In this document: one piece after another, positions 27,716 to 38,027 of the stretch
Layout of the letters: each line of letters opens with the position of its first letter
Position numbering within the stretch: position 1 is the first letter of the stretch
The notes under the pieces: generated by a model
What the model was told of the DNA's origin: nothing
The model's input: only the letters and a program-made list of their open reading frames with translations
Database searches by the model: none
Made by a program: the position numbers and the translations under genes
From: Bradyrhizobium sp. 138
GTDB lineage: Bacteria; Pseudomonadota; Alphaproteobacteria; Rhizobiales; Xanthobacteraceae
DNA: 64,000 nt
Assembly: GCF_023074075.1 (NCBI RefSeq)
Contig: NZ_JADPKT010000033.1
Span: 186,001 to 250,000 of the forward strand
Direction of reading: 5' to 3'

Positions 27716-27888
27716 AACCGACGAGGCCGCTCCGGCCGGCGCCTCGCCGTTTCCCCGATGCCGGCGCCTGCATGCGCTGAACTAAGTATACCACCCGATT
27801 GTCCTCGCCGCGTCCGGTGCTTAGATTGCGTCCCGAGCACCCTCTGAAGCAAGGTGCGCCCGTCGCCGCAAGTGACAAGGTCTCCCGC

Positions 27889-28908
27889 ATGAACGGATCC
27901 GCCGCGCTGTCGACCCCGATGACCGATCCGTTCGGGCGGACCATCAGCTATTTGCGCGTGTCCGTCACCGACCGCTGCGACCTGCGCTGCTTCTACTGCA
28001 TGTCGGAAGACATGACGTTCCTGCCCAAGGCGAACCTGCTGACGCTGGAGGAACTCGACCGGCTCTGCTCGGCTTTCATCGCCAAGGGCGTCAAGAAGCT
28101 GCGCCTCACCGGCGGCGAGCCGCTGGTCCGGCGCAACGTGATGACATTGGTGCACTCGCTGTCGCGGCATCTGTCGAGCGGCGCCCTGAACGAGCTGACG
28201 CTGACCACCAATGGCACCCAGCTGGCGAAACACGCGCAGGAGCTCGCCGATTGCGGCGTCCGCCGCATCAACGTCTCGCTCGACACGCTGGATCCCCGGA
28301 AGTTTCGCGAGATCACCCGCTGGGGCGAGATCGACAAGGTGCTGGAAGGCATCGAGGCCGCGCGCGCCGCAGGACTTGCCGTGAAGATCAACGCAGTGGC
28401 GCTGAAGAACCTCAACGAGGACGAATTGCCTTCGCTGATGCGCTGGGCCCACGGCAAGGGCATGGGCCTGACGCTGATCGAGGTCATGCCGATGGGCGAG
28501 ATCGGTTCGGGCCGGATCGACCAGTATCTGCCGCTGTCGCTGGTGCGCGCGCGCCTCGCCCAGCAATTCACGCTGACGGACCTGGCCGAGAGCACCGGCG
28601 GTCCGGCGCGCTATGTCAGCGTCGCCGAGACCGGCGGCAAGCTCGGCTTCATCACGCCGATGACCCACAATTTCTGCGAATCCTGCAACCGGGTGCGCAT
28701 TACCTGCACGGGAACGCTGCACACCTGCCTCGGGCACGAGGATGCCTCCGATTTACGCAAACCCCTGCGTGCATCCGATGACGACATGCTGCTTGCAGAT
28801 GCGATCGACCGCGCCATCGGCCTCAAGCCCAAGGGCCACGATTTCATCATCGATCGCCGCCACGACCGTCCCAGCGTGTCCAGGCACATGAGCGTCACCG
28901 GCGGCTGA
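27889..28908 (+). CDS. moaA: GTP 3',8-cyclase (molybdenum cofactor biosynthesis A)
   Basis: A 339-aa radical SAM enzyme catalysing the first step of molybdenum cofactor synthesis. The N-terminal [4Fe-4S] motif is CDLRCFYC (Cys at about 30, 34, 37), followed by the SAM-binding [10 protein letters not shown]. The C-terminal second cluster is in [19 protein letters not shown]. The protein ends in Gly-Gly, a feature needed by MoaA. The ATG at 27889 gives the usual length; an earlier start at 27799 would add 30 atypical residues. Confidence 0.95.
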   Translation: MNGSAALSTPMTDPFGRTISYLRVSVTDRCDLRCFYCMSEDMTFLPKANLLTLEELDRLCSAFIAKGVKKLRLTGGEPLVRRNVMTLVHSLSRHLSSGALNELTLTTNGTQLAKHAQELADCGVRRINVSLDTLDPRKFREITRWGEIDKVLEGIEAARAAGLAVKINAVALKNLNEDELPSLMRWAHGKGMGLTLIEVMPMGEIGSGRIDQYLPLSLVRARLAQQFTLTDLAESTGGPARYVSVAETGGKLGFITPMTHNFCESCNRVRITCTGTLHTCLGHEDASDLRKPLRASDDDMLLADAIDRAIGLKPKGHDFIIDRRHDRPSVSRHMSVTGG

Positions 28909-29078
28909 CACCGTCGGACTACGGCCTTATTCCCCTTAACTATCAACAAACTTCCGATTGACTGGCGGCACGCTCGCTGGTTTGGTGCGGCGGCCTCATG
29001 CCTGCGCGGCGAGACAAGCCACGCGCCCGTTCGGCGCAGTCAAGACGGCCGGGGCACACCATCGGGGAGGACCTATCG

Positions 29079-29660
29079 TTGCAAGCGCTCCTAAAGCTGA
29101 GCCAAGGGATCGACGCGTTCACACGCTGGACGGGCAAACGCCTGGCGTGGCTGATCGTGGCCGCCGTCATCATCTCGGCGGTCAATGCGATCGTCCGCAA
29201 GACGTTCGATACGTCCTCCAATTCGTGGCTCGAGCTGCAATGGGTGCTCTTCAGCATCGTGTTCCTGCTCTGCTCGTCCTGGACGCTGCTCGACAACGAG
29301 CACATCCGCATCGACATCGTGAACAACGCGCTGCCGAAGACGGTCCGCAACGTGATCGACGTGGTCGGCCACCTGTTCTTCCTGATTCCGTTGTGCATCG
29401 TCATGATCATCACCGGCGTGCCGTTCTTCCAGCGCTCGTTCCACATCAACGAGCAATCCGGCAATGCCGGCGGCCTGCCGCAATGGCCCGCCAAAGCCCT
29501 GATCATGATCGGGTTCGCTCTCCTGCTCGTTCAAGGCATCTCCGAGCTGATCAAGCGAATTGCGGTCATGCGCGGATTGATGCCGGATCCTCATGATTCG
29601 CAGGTGTCGGCGCTGGAGGCTGAAGTCGAGCATCTCGTCGAAGCGATCGAGAAGAAGTAG
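29079..29660 (+). CDS. TRAP transporter small permease (DctQ)
   Basis: A 193-aa protein with four helices, matching the DctQ subunit of tripartite ATP-independent periplasmic transporters; the segment LELQWVLFSIVFLLCSSWTLLDNEHIRIDI is typical. The start is taken as a TTG at 29079 because GGGGAGG lies about 8 nt upstream; a longer ATG start at 28998 would add a basic leader. The C-terminus ends in a short charged coiled segment. The large permease gene follows after 26 bp. Confidence 0.85.
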   Translation: MQALLKLSQGIDAFTRWTGKRLAWLIVAAVIISAVNAIVRKTFDTSSNSWLELQWVLFSIVFLLCSSWTLLDNEHIRIDIVNNALPKTVRNVIDVVGHLFFLIPLCIVMIITGVPFFQRSFHINEQSGNAGGLPQWPAKALIMIGFALLLVQGISELIKRIAVMRGLMPDPHDSQVSALEAEVEHLVEAIEKK

Positions 29661-29686
29661 CCGTTGGCGACGGTTTAGGGGGAATT

Positions 29687-31342
29687 ATGACCGCTTTTAT
29701 CATCGCCAATATGGCGCCCATAATGTTCGCGTCGCTGGTCGTCGTGCTGCTGCTCGGCTATCCCGCGGCATTCTCGCTCGGCGCCGTCGGCCTGTTCTAC
29801 GCCATCGTCGGCGTCCAGCTCGGCCAATTCCATCCCGACTTCCTCCAGGCGCTTCCGGAGCGGGTCTACGGCGTGATGAACAACGACACGCTGCTGGCCA
29901 TTCCCTTCTTCACCTTCATGGGACTCGTGCTGGAGCGGTCGGGCATGGCCGAGGACCTGCTCGACACCATCGGCCAATTGTTCGGTACCATCCGCGGCGG
30001 CCTTGCCTATGCAGTGATCTTCGTCGGCGCGCTGCTCGCCGCGACGACGGGCGTGGTCGCGGCATCCGTGATCTCGATGGGTCTGATCTCGCTGCCGATC
30101 ATGCTGCGCTATGGCTATGACCGCCGCGTGGCAGCCGGCGTCATCGCCGCGTCCGGCACGCTCGCGCAGATCATTCCGCCCTCGCTGGTTCTGATCGTGA
30201 TGGCCGACCAGCTCGGCAAATCCGTCGGCGATATGTACGAGGGCGCCTTCATTCCGGGCCTCGTGCTCGCAGGACTCTATGCCGGCTACGCCTTCCTCGT
30301 CAGCATGATCTTCCCGAAGGCCACCCCGGGCCTGCCCAAGGAGGCCATCGGCTTTCGCGAGGAGAACGGCGACCGCGGCCTGGTCTCGCTCGGTATGCTG
30401 TTCCTCGCGAGCTGCGTGTTCGGCTGGTTCATGATGCGCAATTCCAGCGTTCATGGCGCCGACTACGTCGTGCTCAGCATGTTCTACGGCATCATCTTCG
30501 CCTTCGTCGTCGCCGTGCTCAACTGGGTCATCGACAAGCTGACCGGCTTCCGCTTCCTCTCGAAGATGGCGCAGCAGACCACGTTCGTGATGGTGCCGCC
30601 GCTGTTCCTGATCTTCCTGGTGCTCGGCACGATCTTCATCGGCATCGCGACCCCGACCGAAGGCGGCGCGATGGGTGCCGCCGGCGCCCTCATCCTCGGT
30701 GCCGCGAAGCGGCGGCTGAGCTGGGACCTGATCCGGCAAGCCACGGAATCGACCGCCAAGCTGTCGGCTTTCGTCGTGTTCATCCTGGTCGGCGCCCGCG
30801 TGTTCTCGCTCACCTTCTACGGCGTCAACGGGCACGTCTGGGTCGAGCACCTCTTGACCTCCCTGCCCGGCGGCCAGATCGGCTTCCTGATCTTCGTCAA
30901 CGCATTCGTGTTCGTGCTGGCCTTCTTCCTCGACTTCTTCGAGCTGGCCTTCATCGTGATCCCGCTGCTCGGACCTGCCGCCGAGCATCTCGGTATCGAC
31001 CTGATCTGGTTCGGCGTCATTCTCGGCGTCAACATGCAGACCTCGTTCATGCATCCGCCATTCGGCTTCGCGTTGTTCTATCTTCGGTCGGTCGCGCCGA
31101 AGGAACGCTACACCGATCGCGTCACCGGCAAGCGGATGGACCCCGTCACCACGGGTCAGATCTATTGGGGTGCAGTGCCTTTCGTCGTCATTCAGGTCAT
31201 CATGGTCGGCCTTGTGATCGCGTTCCCGTCGATGGTGATGCACTACAAGGGCGTCCAGTCGAACATCGACCCCAGCACGATCAAGATCGAGGTGCCGCAG
31301 ATCGAGCTGCCGCCGCTGGATCTTGGACCGCCGTCGAAGTAG
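29687..31342 (+). CDS. TRAP transporter large permease (DctM)
   Basis: A 551-aa protein with 12 or more helices and the DctM signatures GYPAAFSLGAVGL, TTGVVAASVISMGLISLPIMLRYGYD, ASGTLAQIIPPSLVLIVMAD and IGIATPTEGGAMGA. It is longer than many DctM proteins owing to an inserted hydrophilic part near the middle and an extended C-terminal tail. It carries out the sodium-coupled step of carboxylate uptake. The two binding proteins of the same transporter family are at 35477-37821. Confidence 0.92.
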   Translation: MTAFIIANMAPIMFASLVVVLLLGYPAAFSLGAVGLFYAIVGVQLGQFHPDFLQALPERVYGVMNNDTLLAIPFFTFMGLVLERSGMAEDLLDTIGQLFGTIRGGLAYAVIFVGALLAATTGVVAASVISMGLISLPIMLRYGYDRRVAAGVIAASGTLAQIIPPSLVLIVMADQLGKSVGDMYEGAFIPGLVLAGLYAGYAFLVSMIFPKATPGLPKEAIGFREENGDRGLVSLGMLFLASCVFGWFMMRNSSVHGADYVVLSMFYGIIFAFVVAVLNWVIDKLTGFRFLSKMAQQTTFVMVPPLFLIFLVLGTIFIGIATPTEGGAMGAAGALILGAAKRRLSWDLIRQATESTAKLSAFVVFILVGARVFSLTFYGVNGHVWVEHLLTSLPGGQIGFLIFVNAFVFVLAFFLDFFELAFIVIPLLGPAAEHLGIDLIWFGVILGVNMQTSFMHPPFGFALFYLRSVAPKERYTDRVTGKRMDPVTTGQIYWGAVPFVVIQVIMVGLVIAFPSMVMHYKGVQSNIDPSTIKIEVPQIELPPLDLGPPSK

Positions 31343-31461
31343 CGGGAACCACACTCGCCGTCATGTTCCGCGCAAGCGGCGCATGACGCGCGGCGGCACG
31401 CGTGACAAGCACCGGAAACGCAGGCATACCGGGCTATCCCCAGCCCCACGGATGCCTGCTC

Positions 31462-32751
31462 ATGCCCCGATCTCACCCTGTTCCATCGCTCGTTGGCGCG
31501 TTGGTCGCCTCACTCTGGCTGGCTTGCGCCGCAACGATGGTGCACGCCGAACCGGTCGCCGATGTCCATGCGCTGGCGCAAAAGGAGCAGCAGCCGCTGC
31601 TCGACACGCTGCGCGATCTCGTCAACATCGAATCCGGCAGCAAGGACATCGACGGCCTGAACCAGATCGCCGGGCGCGTTGCCGACCAGCTCAAGCAGCT
31701 CGGCGGCACGGTGGAGATCCTGCAACCCACCGACATCTATCGCCTCGACGACACGCCCGAGAAGATCGGGCCGGCCGTGCACGCCGTGTTCAAGGGCACC
31801 GGAGCTAAGAAAATCATGCTGATCGCCCACATGGACACGGTGTACCTGAAGGGCATGCTGAAGGATCAGCCGTTCCGTATCGACGGCGACAAGGCCTACG
31901 GCCTTGGTATCGCCGACGACAAGCAAGGCGTCGCGCTCATTCTCCATACCGTGGCATTGCTCCAGAAGCTGAACTTCAAAGACTACGGCACGCTCACGGT
32001 CCTCACGAACGGCGACGAGGAGATCTCCTCGCCCGGCTGGCGCAGCACCATCACCCGCCTCGCCTCGGATCAGGACGTCGTGTTCTCGTTCGAAGGCGGC
32101 GGGTCCGACGGCACGCTGCGCCTTGCCACCAGCGGTATCGGCTCGGCCTATCTCAGCGTCCAGGGCAAGTCGTCACATGCCGGCGCAAGGCCGGAGGGCG
32201 GCGTCAATGCGCTGTACGAGCTCTCGCACCAGGTGCTGCAGATGAAGGACCTGTCCAAGCCCGAACAGGGCCTGAAGCTGAACTGGACGGTCTCCAAGTC
32301 CGGGACCAACCGCAATGTCATTCCGGCGGACGCCACGGCCCAGGCCGATGCGCGTGCGCTCAAGGTCTCCGATTTCGAGGAGCTGGAAAAGGAGCTGCAG
32401 GACAAGATCAAGAATCGCCTGCTGCCCGACTCCAAGGTCGACCTGAAGTTCGAGGTGCGTCGCCCACCGCTCGAAGCCAACGAGGCCTCGCGCCGCGTGG
32501 CGGCCCACGGCAAGACGATCTATGGGGAGATCGGAATGTCCCTCAAGGTCGACGAGAAGGCGACCGGCGGCGGCACCGACGCCGCGTTTGCCGCGCTCAA
32601 GACCAAGGGCGCGGTGGTGGAAGGCATGGGCCTGTCAGGCTTCGGTGCACATTCCAATGATGCCGAATATGTGCAGCTTGGCAGCATCGTGCCGCGGCTC
32701 TATCTGGCGACGCGCATGATCATGGACCTGTCGAGCGGCAAGCTGAAATAA
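31462..32751 (+). CDS. Exported M20 family metallopeptidase (carboxypeptidase G2-like)
   Basis: A 429-aa zinc peptidase with a signal peptide (LVGALVASLWLACAATMVHA). Metal ligands are visible: His in IAHMDTVYL, the bridging Asp in GIADDKQG, the catalytic/metal Glu pair in NGDEEISSPGW, and the last His in GFGAHSNDAEYV. The dimerisation domain segment is GKSSHAGARPEGGVNALYEL. This resembles glutamate carboxypeptidase (CPG2) enzymes that release C-terminal glutamate from N-acyl substrates in the periplasm. It could generate a TRAP substrate. Its last 32 bp overlap the convergent histidine kinase gene. Confidence 0.88.
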   Translation: MPRSHPVPSLVGALVASLWLACAATMVHAEPVADVHALAQKEQQPLLDTLRDLVNIESGSKDIDGLNQIAGRVADQLKQLGGTVEILQPTDIYRLDDTPEKIGPAVHAVFKGTGAKKIMLIAHMDTVYLKGMLKDQPFRIDGDKAYGLGIADDKQGVALILHTVALLQKLNFKDYGTLTVLTNGDEEISSPGWRSTITRLASDQDVVFSFEGGGSDGTLRLATSGIGSAYLSVQGKSSHAGARPEGGVNALYELSHQVLQMKDLSKPEQGLKLNWTVSKSGTNRNVIPADATAQADARALKVSDFEELEKELQDKIKNRLLPDSKVDLKFEVRRPPLEANEASRRVAAHGKTIYGEIGMSLKVDEKATGGGTDAAFAALKTKGAVVEGMGLSGFGAHSNDAEYVQLGSIVPRLYLATRMIMDLSSGKLK

Positions 32752-34168
32752 CGGCGTCCCTTCTTTCTCCCCTTGTGGGAGGTGGCGTCTTGTCCGCCAG
32801 CCGAAACCGCAGCGTGAACTCCGCCCCGCCGCCGGGGAGGTTCCCCACGGCAATCGTTGCCGCATGATCATCCGCCACGGCGCGCACGATCGAGAGTCCC
32901 AGCCCCGCGCCGTCACTGCGCTGGCGGTCGGCGCGCCAGAAGCGCTGGAAGATCAACTCGCGCTCGGCCTCCGCGATCCCCGGGCCGCAATCGCGCACGC
33001 GCACCGAGCCGTCCTCACCCACCTCGACATCGACGGTGGTGTCCTTCGCCGTGAACTTGATGGCGTTTTCGGCGAGGTTGAAGATCGCGCGCTGAAGCAT
33101 CTCCGAATTGCCGTGGATCTTGACCGGCGCGTCGGTCCCCCTCAGCGCAATGTCCTTGTGCTGACTGATTGCGAACGGTGCGATCGAGGCGACCACATCG
33201 GCGCAGACGGCACGCAAATCCGCGGTCTCGCCGGGATCGAGCACCAGGGTGTCGAGCTCGGCGATCTCCAGGAGCTGGGCGACGAGCCGGCTCATGGCTT
33301 CGATGTCGGCATGCAGCGCTTGCCGTGCCGCACGATCGTCAAGCGTCTCGATCCGTGTGCGCAGGATCGCGAGGGGAGTACGCAATTGATGCGCGGCATC
33401 GGCCGTGAACTGCCGTTGCAACCGAAAGCCGTCCTCGAGGCGGTCGAGGGCCTGGTTGACGGCGGTGACGAGCGGCAGGATCTCGCGCGGGATCTGTTCG
33501 GTCGGCAAGCGGATATCGGTGCGCGCCGGACCGATATTGCTGGCCTCCTCGGAGGCCTTCCACAGCGGCGCGATCGCACGGCGGAAAATGATGATGTCGG
33601 TGGCTAGCAGGACCAAGAGGATCGGGATGGTGATCCACCCCACCCGCCGGAAGAAATTCGAGACGATGTCGTCGATGATGACGTCGCGGTGCGCGAGATC
33701 CTCGGCGACCTGGACGCGCACCGTCTTGCCGTCGATGTCCCGGGTGACCGTGGCGCCGGAAATGCTCTCCGACGAGCGCGGTGCAGTGGCGGCGAAGCGC
33801 CGGTGCGAGGAGAACAGCAAGCGGCCCTCGGCATCGCGAATGTCGTACTGATAGCGGCCGTAAGCATCCGAATAGAGGCCCTTGAGACTGTCCGGCAGAT
33901 TGAACGTCAACGCACCGTCCGGCTGCGCGACGATGCGCTCCGCCAGCACTTCGGCCTGGGCGCGCATGGCATCGCGATGCAGCTGGTCGATCTCAGAATT
34001 GAGCAGCCAGAACAAGACCAGCGGCAGGAAGATCGCGACCACCGCCACCGCCAGGATGTGCAGGAACACGATGCGCCAGATCAGCGATTTGAACGTCGGC
34101 GATCTGCCATAGGACCCGGCATGGGATCCGACGTGAGATCCGACCCGGGCCACGCTATTTCTCCACAT
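32720..34168 (-). CDS. Sensor histidine kinase (TctE/QseC type)
   Basis: A 482-aa two-component kinase. Two transmembrane helices (about 36-58 and 177-196) enclose a periplasmic domain whose segment YGRYQYDIRDAEGRLLFSS is like the sensor-kinase N-terminal domain of TctE. HAMP-type and DHp regions follow, with phosphorylated His at about 260 (DAAHQLRTPL). The ATPase domain has the N box NLAENAIKF and G boxes DCGPGI and GAGLGLSI. It overlaps the response regulator gene by 14 bp. Its location beside TRAP genes suggests control of organic acid uptake. Confidence 0.92.
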   Translation of the reverse strand: MWRNSVARVGSHVGSHAGSYGRSPTFKSLIWRIVFLHILAVAVVAIFLPLVLFWLLNSEIDQLHRDAMRAQAEVLAERIVAQPDGALTFNLPDSLKGLYSDAYGRYQYDIRDAEGRLLFSSHRRFAATAPRSSESISGATVTRDIDGKTVRVQVAEDLAHRDVIIDDIVSNFFRRVGWITIPILLVLLATDIIIFRRAIAPLWKASEEASNIGPARTDIRLPTEQIPREILPLVTAVNQALDRLEDGFRLQRQFTADAAHQLRTPLAILRTRIETLDDRAARQALHADIEAMSRLVAQLLEIAELDTLVLDPGETADLRAVCADVVASIAPFAISQHKDIALRGTDAPVKIHGNSEMLQRAIFNLAENAIKFTAKDTTVDVEVGEDGSVRVRDCGPGIAEAERELIFQRFWRADRQRSDGAGLGLSIVRAVADDHAATIAVGNLPGGGAEFTLRFRLADKTPPPTRGERRDAVISACRSTGP

Positions 34169-34829
34169 CCATGAGATAGCCGACGCCGCGGATGGTATGG
34201 ATCACGACCTTGGCGCCGTGTTCAGCGAGCTGCTTGCGCAGCCGCGAGACATAGACCTCGACCGCGTTGGAAGCGACCTCGCCGTCCAGTCCGAAGATGT
34301 GGTCCTCGACGTTCTTCTTCGGCACCACCCGCCCCTGCCGGCGCAGCAGGATCTCGAGCACCGAGGTCTCGCGCGCGGAGATGATCCGCGGCTGGTCGTC
34401 GACGAAAATCTGGCGACTCTCGGTGTCGTAGACGAGGTTGGCGAGACTGAGCGAACGGCCGAGCAGCTGGCCGGGCCGGCGCAGGATCGCCTCCAGCCGC
34501 GCCACCAGCTCCTCCATCGCGAACGGCTTTGCGAGATAGTCGTCGGCGCCGCTGCGCAGGCCACTGACGCGATCCTGCAGGCCACCGCGCGCGGTCAGCA
34601 CCAGCACGGGCAGCGGTTCCATCTTGAGGCGCAGCTCGCGCAGCACCGACAGACCGTCGCCGTCGGGCAGCCCGAGGTCGAGGATCATCGCAGCATAGCT
34701 GACGCTGCTCACCGCCTCGCGCGCCTCGGCCGCGCTGCCGACGATGTCGCTCTGGTAGCCGGCCGCCGCCAGCCCGCCCGCGACGAGTCGCGACAGCTCG
34801 GCATTGTCCTCGACGATCAGAAGGCGCAT
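34155..34829 (-). CDS. OmpR-family response regulator
   Basis: A 224-aa regulator. The receiver domain has phospho-acceptor Asp51 (ILDLGLPDGDG), Thr79 and Lys101 (LAKPF). The C-terminal winged-helix domain ends VVIHTIRGVGYLMDVEK, as in OmpR/TctD regulators. It is the first gene of the two-component operon, with the kinase overlapping by 14 bp. A direct repeat at 34941-34958 upstream is a candidate binding site. Confidence 0.95.
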   Translation of the reverse strand: MRLLIVEDNAELSRLVAGGLAAAGYQSDIVGSAAEAREAVSSVSYAAMILDLGLPDGDGLSVLRELRLKMEPLPVLVLTARGGLQDRVSGLRSGADDYLAKPFAMEELVARLEAILRRPGQLLGRSLSLANLVYDTESRQIFVDDQPRIISARETSVLEILLRRQGRVVPKKNVEDHIFGLDGEVASNAVEVYVSRLRKQLAEHGAKVVIHTIRGVGYLMDVEK

Positions 34830-35148
34830 CGCAGTCCCGCCGGATACTCAGGTCGCCGCACGGCTCGCGCGGCATCTTCGCTCTTTTCAAGCATTCCGGG
34901 CCTCGCGACCAGCGAAAAAGCAGCGGGCGGGACCGATCACCTGTCAGGTTCCTGTAAGACAATCGGCTGTGCGCTCGGAAGACGAGACGGCGGACGCCCG
35001 TAGCAGCTGGACCATTCTAGCTGCGCCCCTCGAAATAAGCGCACAGCAACGTCGTGTCCTTTTGGCCGATCGTTCACTCGATGAAACTGCTGGAGCGGGC
35101 GGAGACTATGTTCGCGACTAGATTGGCTAGCTCGCAGGATGGCCGCTT
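34830..35148. other. 319-bp upstream region of the two-component operon
   Basis: Between the response regulator start and the small gene at 35149. It holds a direct repeat that could be an autoregulatory operator (listed separately), and no convincing gene. Confidence 0.45.
34941..34958 (-). promoter_or_regulatory. Candidate response-regulator operator (11-bp phased direct repeat)
   Basis: CTGTCAG and CTGTAAG (34941-34947 and 34952-34958) are separated by 4 nt, one helical turn apart. On the minus strand they read CTTACAG-GAAC-CTGACAG, resembling sites of OmpR-type regulators that bind tandem half-sites. It lies 112 bp upstream of the regulator start, so autoregulation is plausible. No binding data exist. 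Confidence 0.4.
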
Positions 35149-35394
35149 CTAAAAAGCGGCCCTGAGTTCGGCCAGTTGATCGCATGCTGCGCCGAGCTCC
35201 GCCTCGGTCCGACTCGCAGGCAAATCCATATACGCGATCGGCCGTTCAAACTGGCTCGCCGTGAAGTCGCACCTCTTGCCTTCGATCAGATCGTAAAAAT
35301 GGCTGGTTCCGGCTCCGCGAAGGCCGCTTGTACCGCCAATTTTTTCCCATGACTTATCAAGCCATTGGCTACTGTGCATGGCGTTGTTTTTCAT
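35149..35394 (-). CDS. Possible small cytosolic protein
   Basis: An 81-aa frame (from an ATG at 35394; other in-frame ATGs at 35424 and 35379) with no signal sequence. The segment WLDKSWEKIGGTSGLRGAGTSHFYDLIEGKRC looks protein-like, and the rest is helical and acidic. No strong ribosome-binding site is visible. It lies downstream of the terminator of the binding-protein gene on the same strand, so it needs its own promoter. Its reality is uncertain. Confidence 0.4.
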   Translation of the reverse strand: MKNNAMHSSQWLDKSWEKIGGTSGLRGAGTSHFYDLIEGKRCDFTASQFERPIAYMDLPASRTEAELGAACDQLAELRAAF

Positions 35395-35428
35395 TTTTTG
35401 AGTCTGGCGCTTGCCAATGAACATAACA

Positions 35429-35456
35429 ACGCCCCGGAGCTTTCGCGCCGGGGCGT
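35429..35456 (-). terminator. Hairpin terminator after TRAP binding-protein gene 2
   Basis: A 9-bp GC stem (acgccccgg / ccggggcgt) with a 10-nt loop, 21 bp beyond the stop at 35477. On the minus strand it is followed by TTGTTATGTTC, which is only moderately T-rich. Confidence 0.65.
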
Positions 35457-35476
35457 GCCTGCAACAGAAGACGTGA

Positions 35477-36565
35477 TCAGCTCTGCGAGCGCCGCGCCAT
35501 GAAGATGTCGTAACCGACTTCGGCGACCTGGAACCAGGAGTAGCCGTCGCTCGTGAACTTGGCGAGCGAGTCATGCACCTTCTTGAAGTTGGCGTTGGTC
35601 GCGCCGACTTCAGTGTGCAGCTCCTTGGCGGCCTTGTAACAGGCGTCCATGATCGATGGCGAGAAAGCGTGCAGCTTGGTGCCGCCCGCGAGCAGCTTCT
35701 TCAGCGCCAGCGGATTGGCGGTGTCGTAGCGCGCCATCATGTAGTTGTTGGCGTAGTGGCCGGCCTGCTCCAGCACGCTCTGGTAATATTTCGGCAGCGC
35801 GTTCCACTTGTCGAGATTGACGAAAGCCAGCAGCATCGGCCCGCCTTCCCACCAGCCAGGATAGTAGTAGTGCGGCGCGATCTTGTAGAAGCCGAGCTTC
35901 TCGTCGTCATAGGGACCGACCCATTCGGCGGCGTCGATGGTACCCTTTTCCAGCGCCGGATAGATGTCGCCGCCGGCGAGCTGCTGTGGCACCACGCCGA
36001 GCTTCTGAAGCACGCGGCCGGTGAAGCCGCCGATGCGGAATTTCATGCCCTTGAGATCATCGGGCGTGTTGACCTCTTTCCTGAACCAGCCGCCCATCTG
36101 GCAACCGGTGTTGCCGGCCAGCAGCGAGGTGACGTTATAGCTCTTGTAGAACTCGTTGAGCACGTCGCGTCCGCCGCCCTGCATGTACCAGGCCTGGTTG
36201 ATGCGCATGTTGGGACCGAACGGCACGGCCGAGCCGAAGGTGAAGGTCGGATCCTTGCCGAAATAATAGTAGGAGGCGGTGTGACCGATTTCGCAGGTGC
36301 CGTTCTGCACGGCGTCGAGCACCTGCAGGCCCGGCACGATCTCGCCGGCTGCGAAGATCTGGATCTGGAATTTGTTGTCGGTCGCCTCCGCGACCATCTT
36401 GCACATCATCTCGGCGCCGCCAAACAGCGTGTCGAGCGATTTCGGCCAGCTCGTCGGCATGCGCCATTTGATTTCCGGCATCGATTGCGCGATCGCGGGA
36501 GCCGCGAGCGTGGCGGCGCCGGCCGCGCCAAGTCCTGTGACCTTGATAAAGTCTCTTCTCTTCAT
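35477..36565 (-). CDS. TRAP transporter substrate-binding protein, paralogue 2
   Basis: A 362-aa DctP-type periplasmic binding protein with a twin-arginine signal (MKRRDFIKVTGLGAAGAA ... AIAQ). Family segments include EIKWRMPTSWPKSLDTLFGG, GLQVLDAVQNGTCEIGHTASYYYFGKDPTF and [22 protein letters not shown] sequence around residue 230. It resembles TakP-type 2-oxo acid binding proteins, which is an inference only. It has the same length as its neighbour at 36733 and shares most of its motifs, so the pair is a tandem duplication separated by a terminator. Confidence 0.9.
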   Translation of the reverse strand: MKRRDFIKVTGLGAAGAATLAAPAIAQSMPEIKWRMPTSWPKSLDTLFGGAEMMCKMVAEATDNKFQIQIFAAGEIVPGLQVLDAVQNGTCEIGHTASYYYFGKDPTFTFGSAVPFGPNMRINQAWYMQGGGRDVLNEFYKSYNVTSLLAGNTGCQMGGWFRKEVNTPDDLKGMKFRIGGFTGRVLQKLGVVPQQLAGGDIYPALEKGTIDAAEWVGPYDDEKLGFYKIAPHYYYPGWWEGGPMLLAFVNLDKWNALPKYYQSVLEQAGHYANNYMMARYDTANPLALKKLLAGGTKLHAFSPSIMDACYKAAKELHTEVGATNANFKKVHDSLAKFTSDGYSWFQVAEVGYDIFMARRSQS

Positions 36566-36673
36566 GATTTCCTGCCCTGATGGTTCGTGGTGATGGACCT
36601 TCTTTCCGAGGCTTGGCTCCACCATGACGCAATGCGAGACCGAATGCCATCCCGATCGCACTGCGGCAAAGAA

Positions 36674-36704
36674 AAAGCCCGGCCTCCACGGGAGGCCGGG
36701 CTTT
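36674..36704 (-). terminator. Strong hairpin terminator between the two binding-protein genes
   Basis: A perfect 14-bp inverted repeat (aaagcccggcctcc / ggaggccgggcttt) with a 3-nt loop. The A/T-rich ends make it potentially bidirectional. It lies 28 bp past the stop of the first binding-protein gene and would limit or attenuate transcription into the second. Confidence 0.85.
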
Positions 36705-36732
36705 CCGGTCTTGCGACTTTAGGCCTAGGCGA

Positions 36733-37951
<1,219 letters not shown>

Positions 37952-38027
37952 GCTTGCGGAACGCGACAATGGCATGACGGGGCTCTACGAAAGTCGCATG
38001 TCCCCGGAGCTAGCCGCGGTGACCGGT

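Noticed and set aside
29675..31354. A 559-codon minus-strand frame
   Set aside because: It is the complement of the TRAP large permease, an obvious membrane protein on the plus strand.
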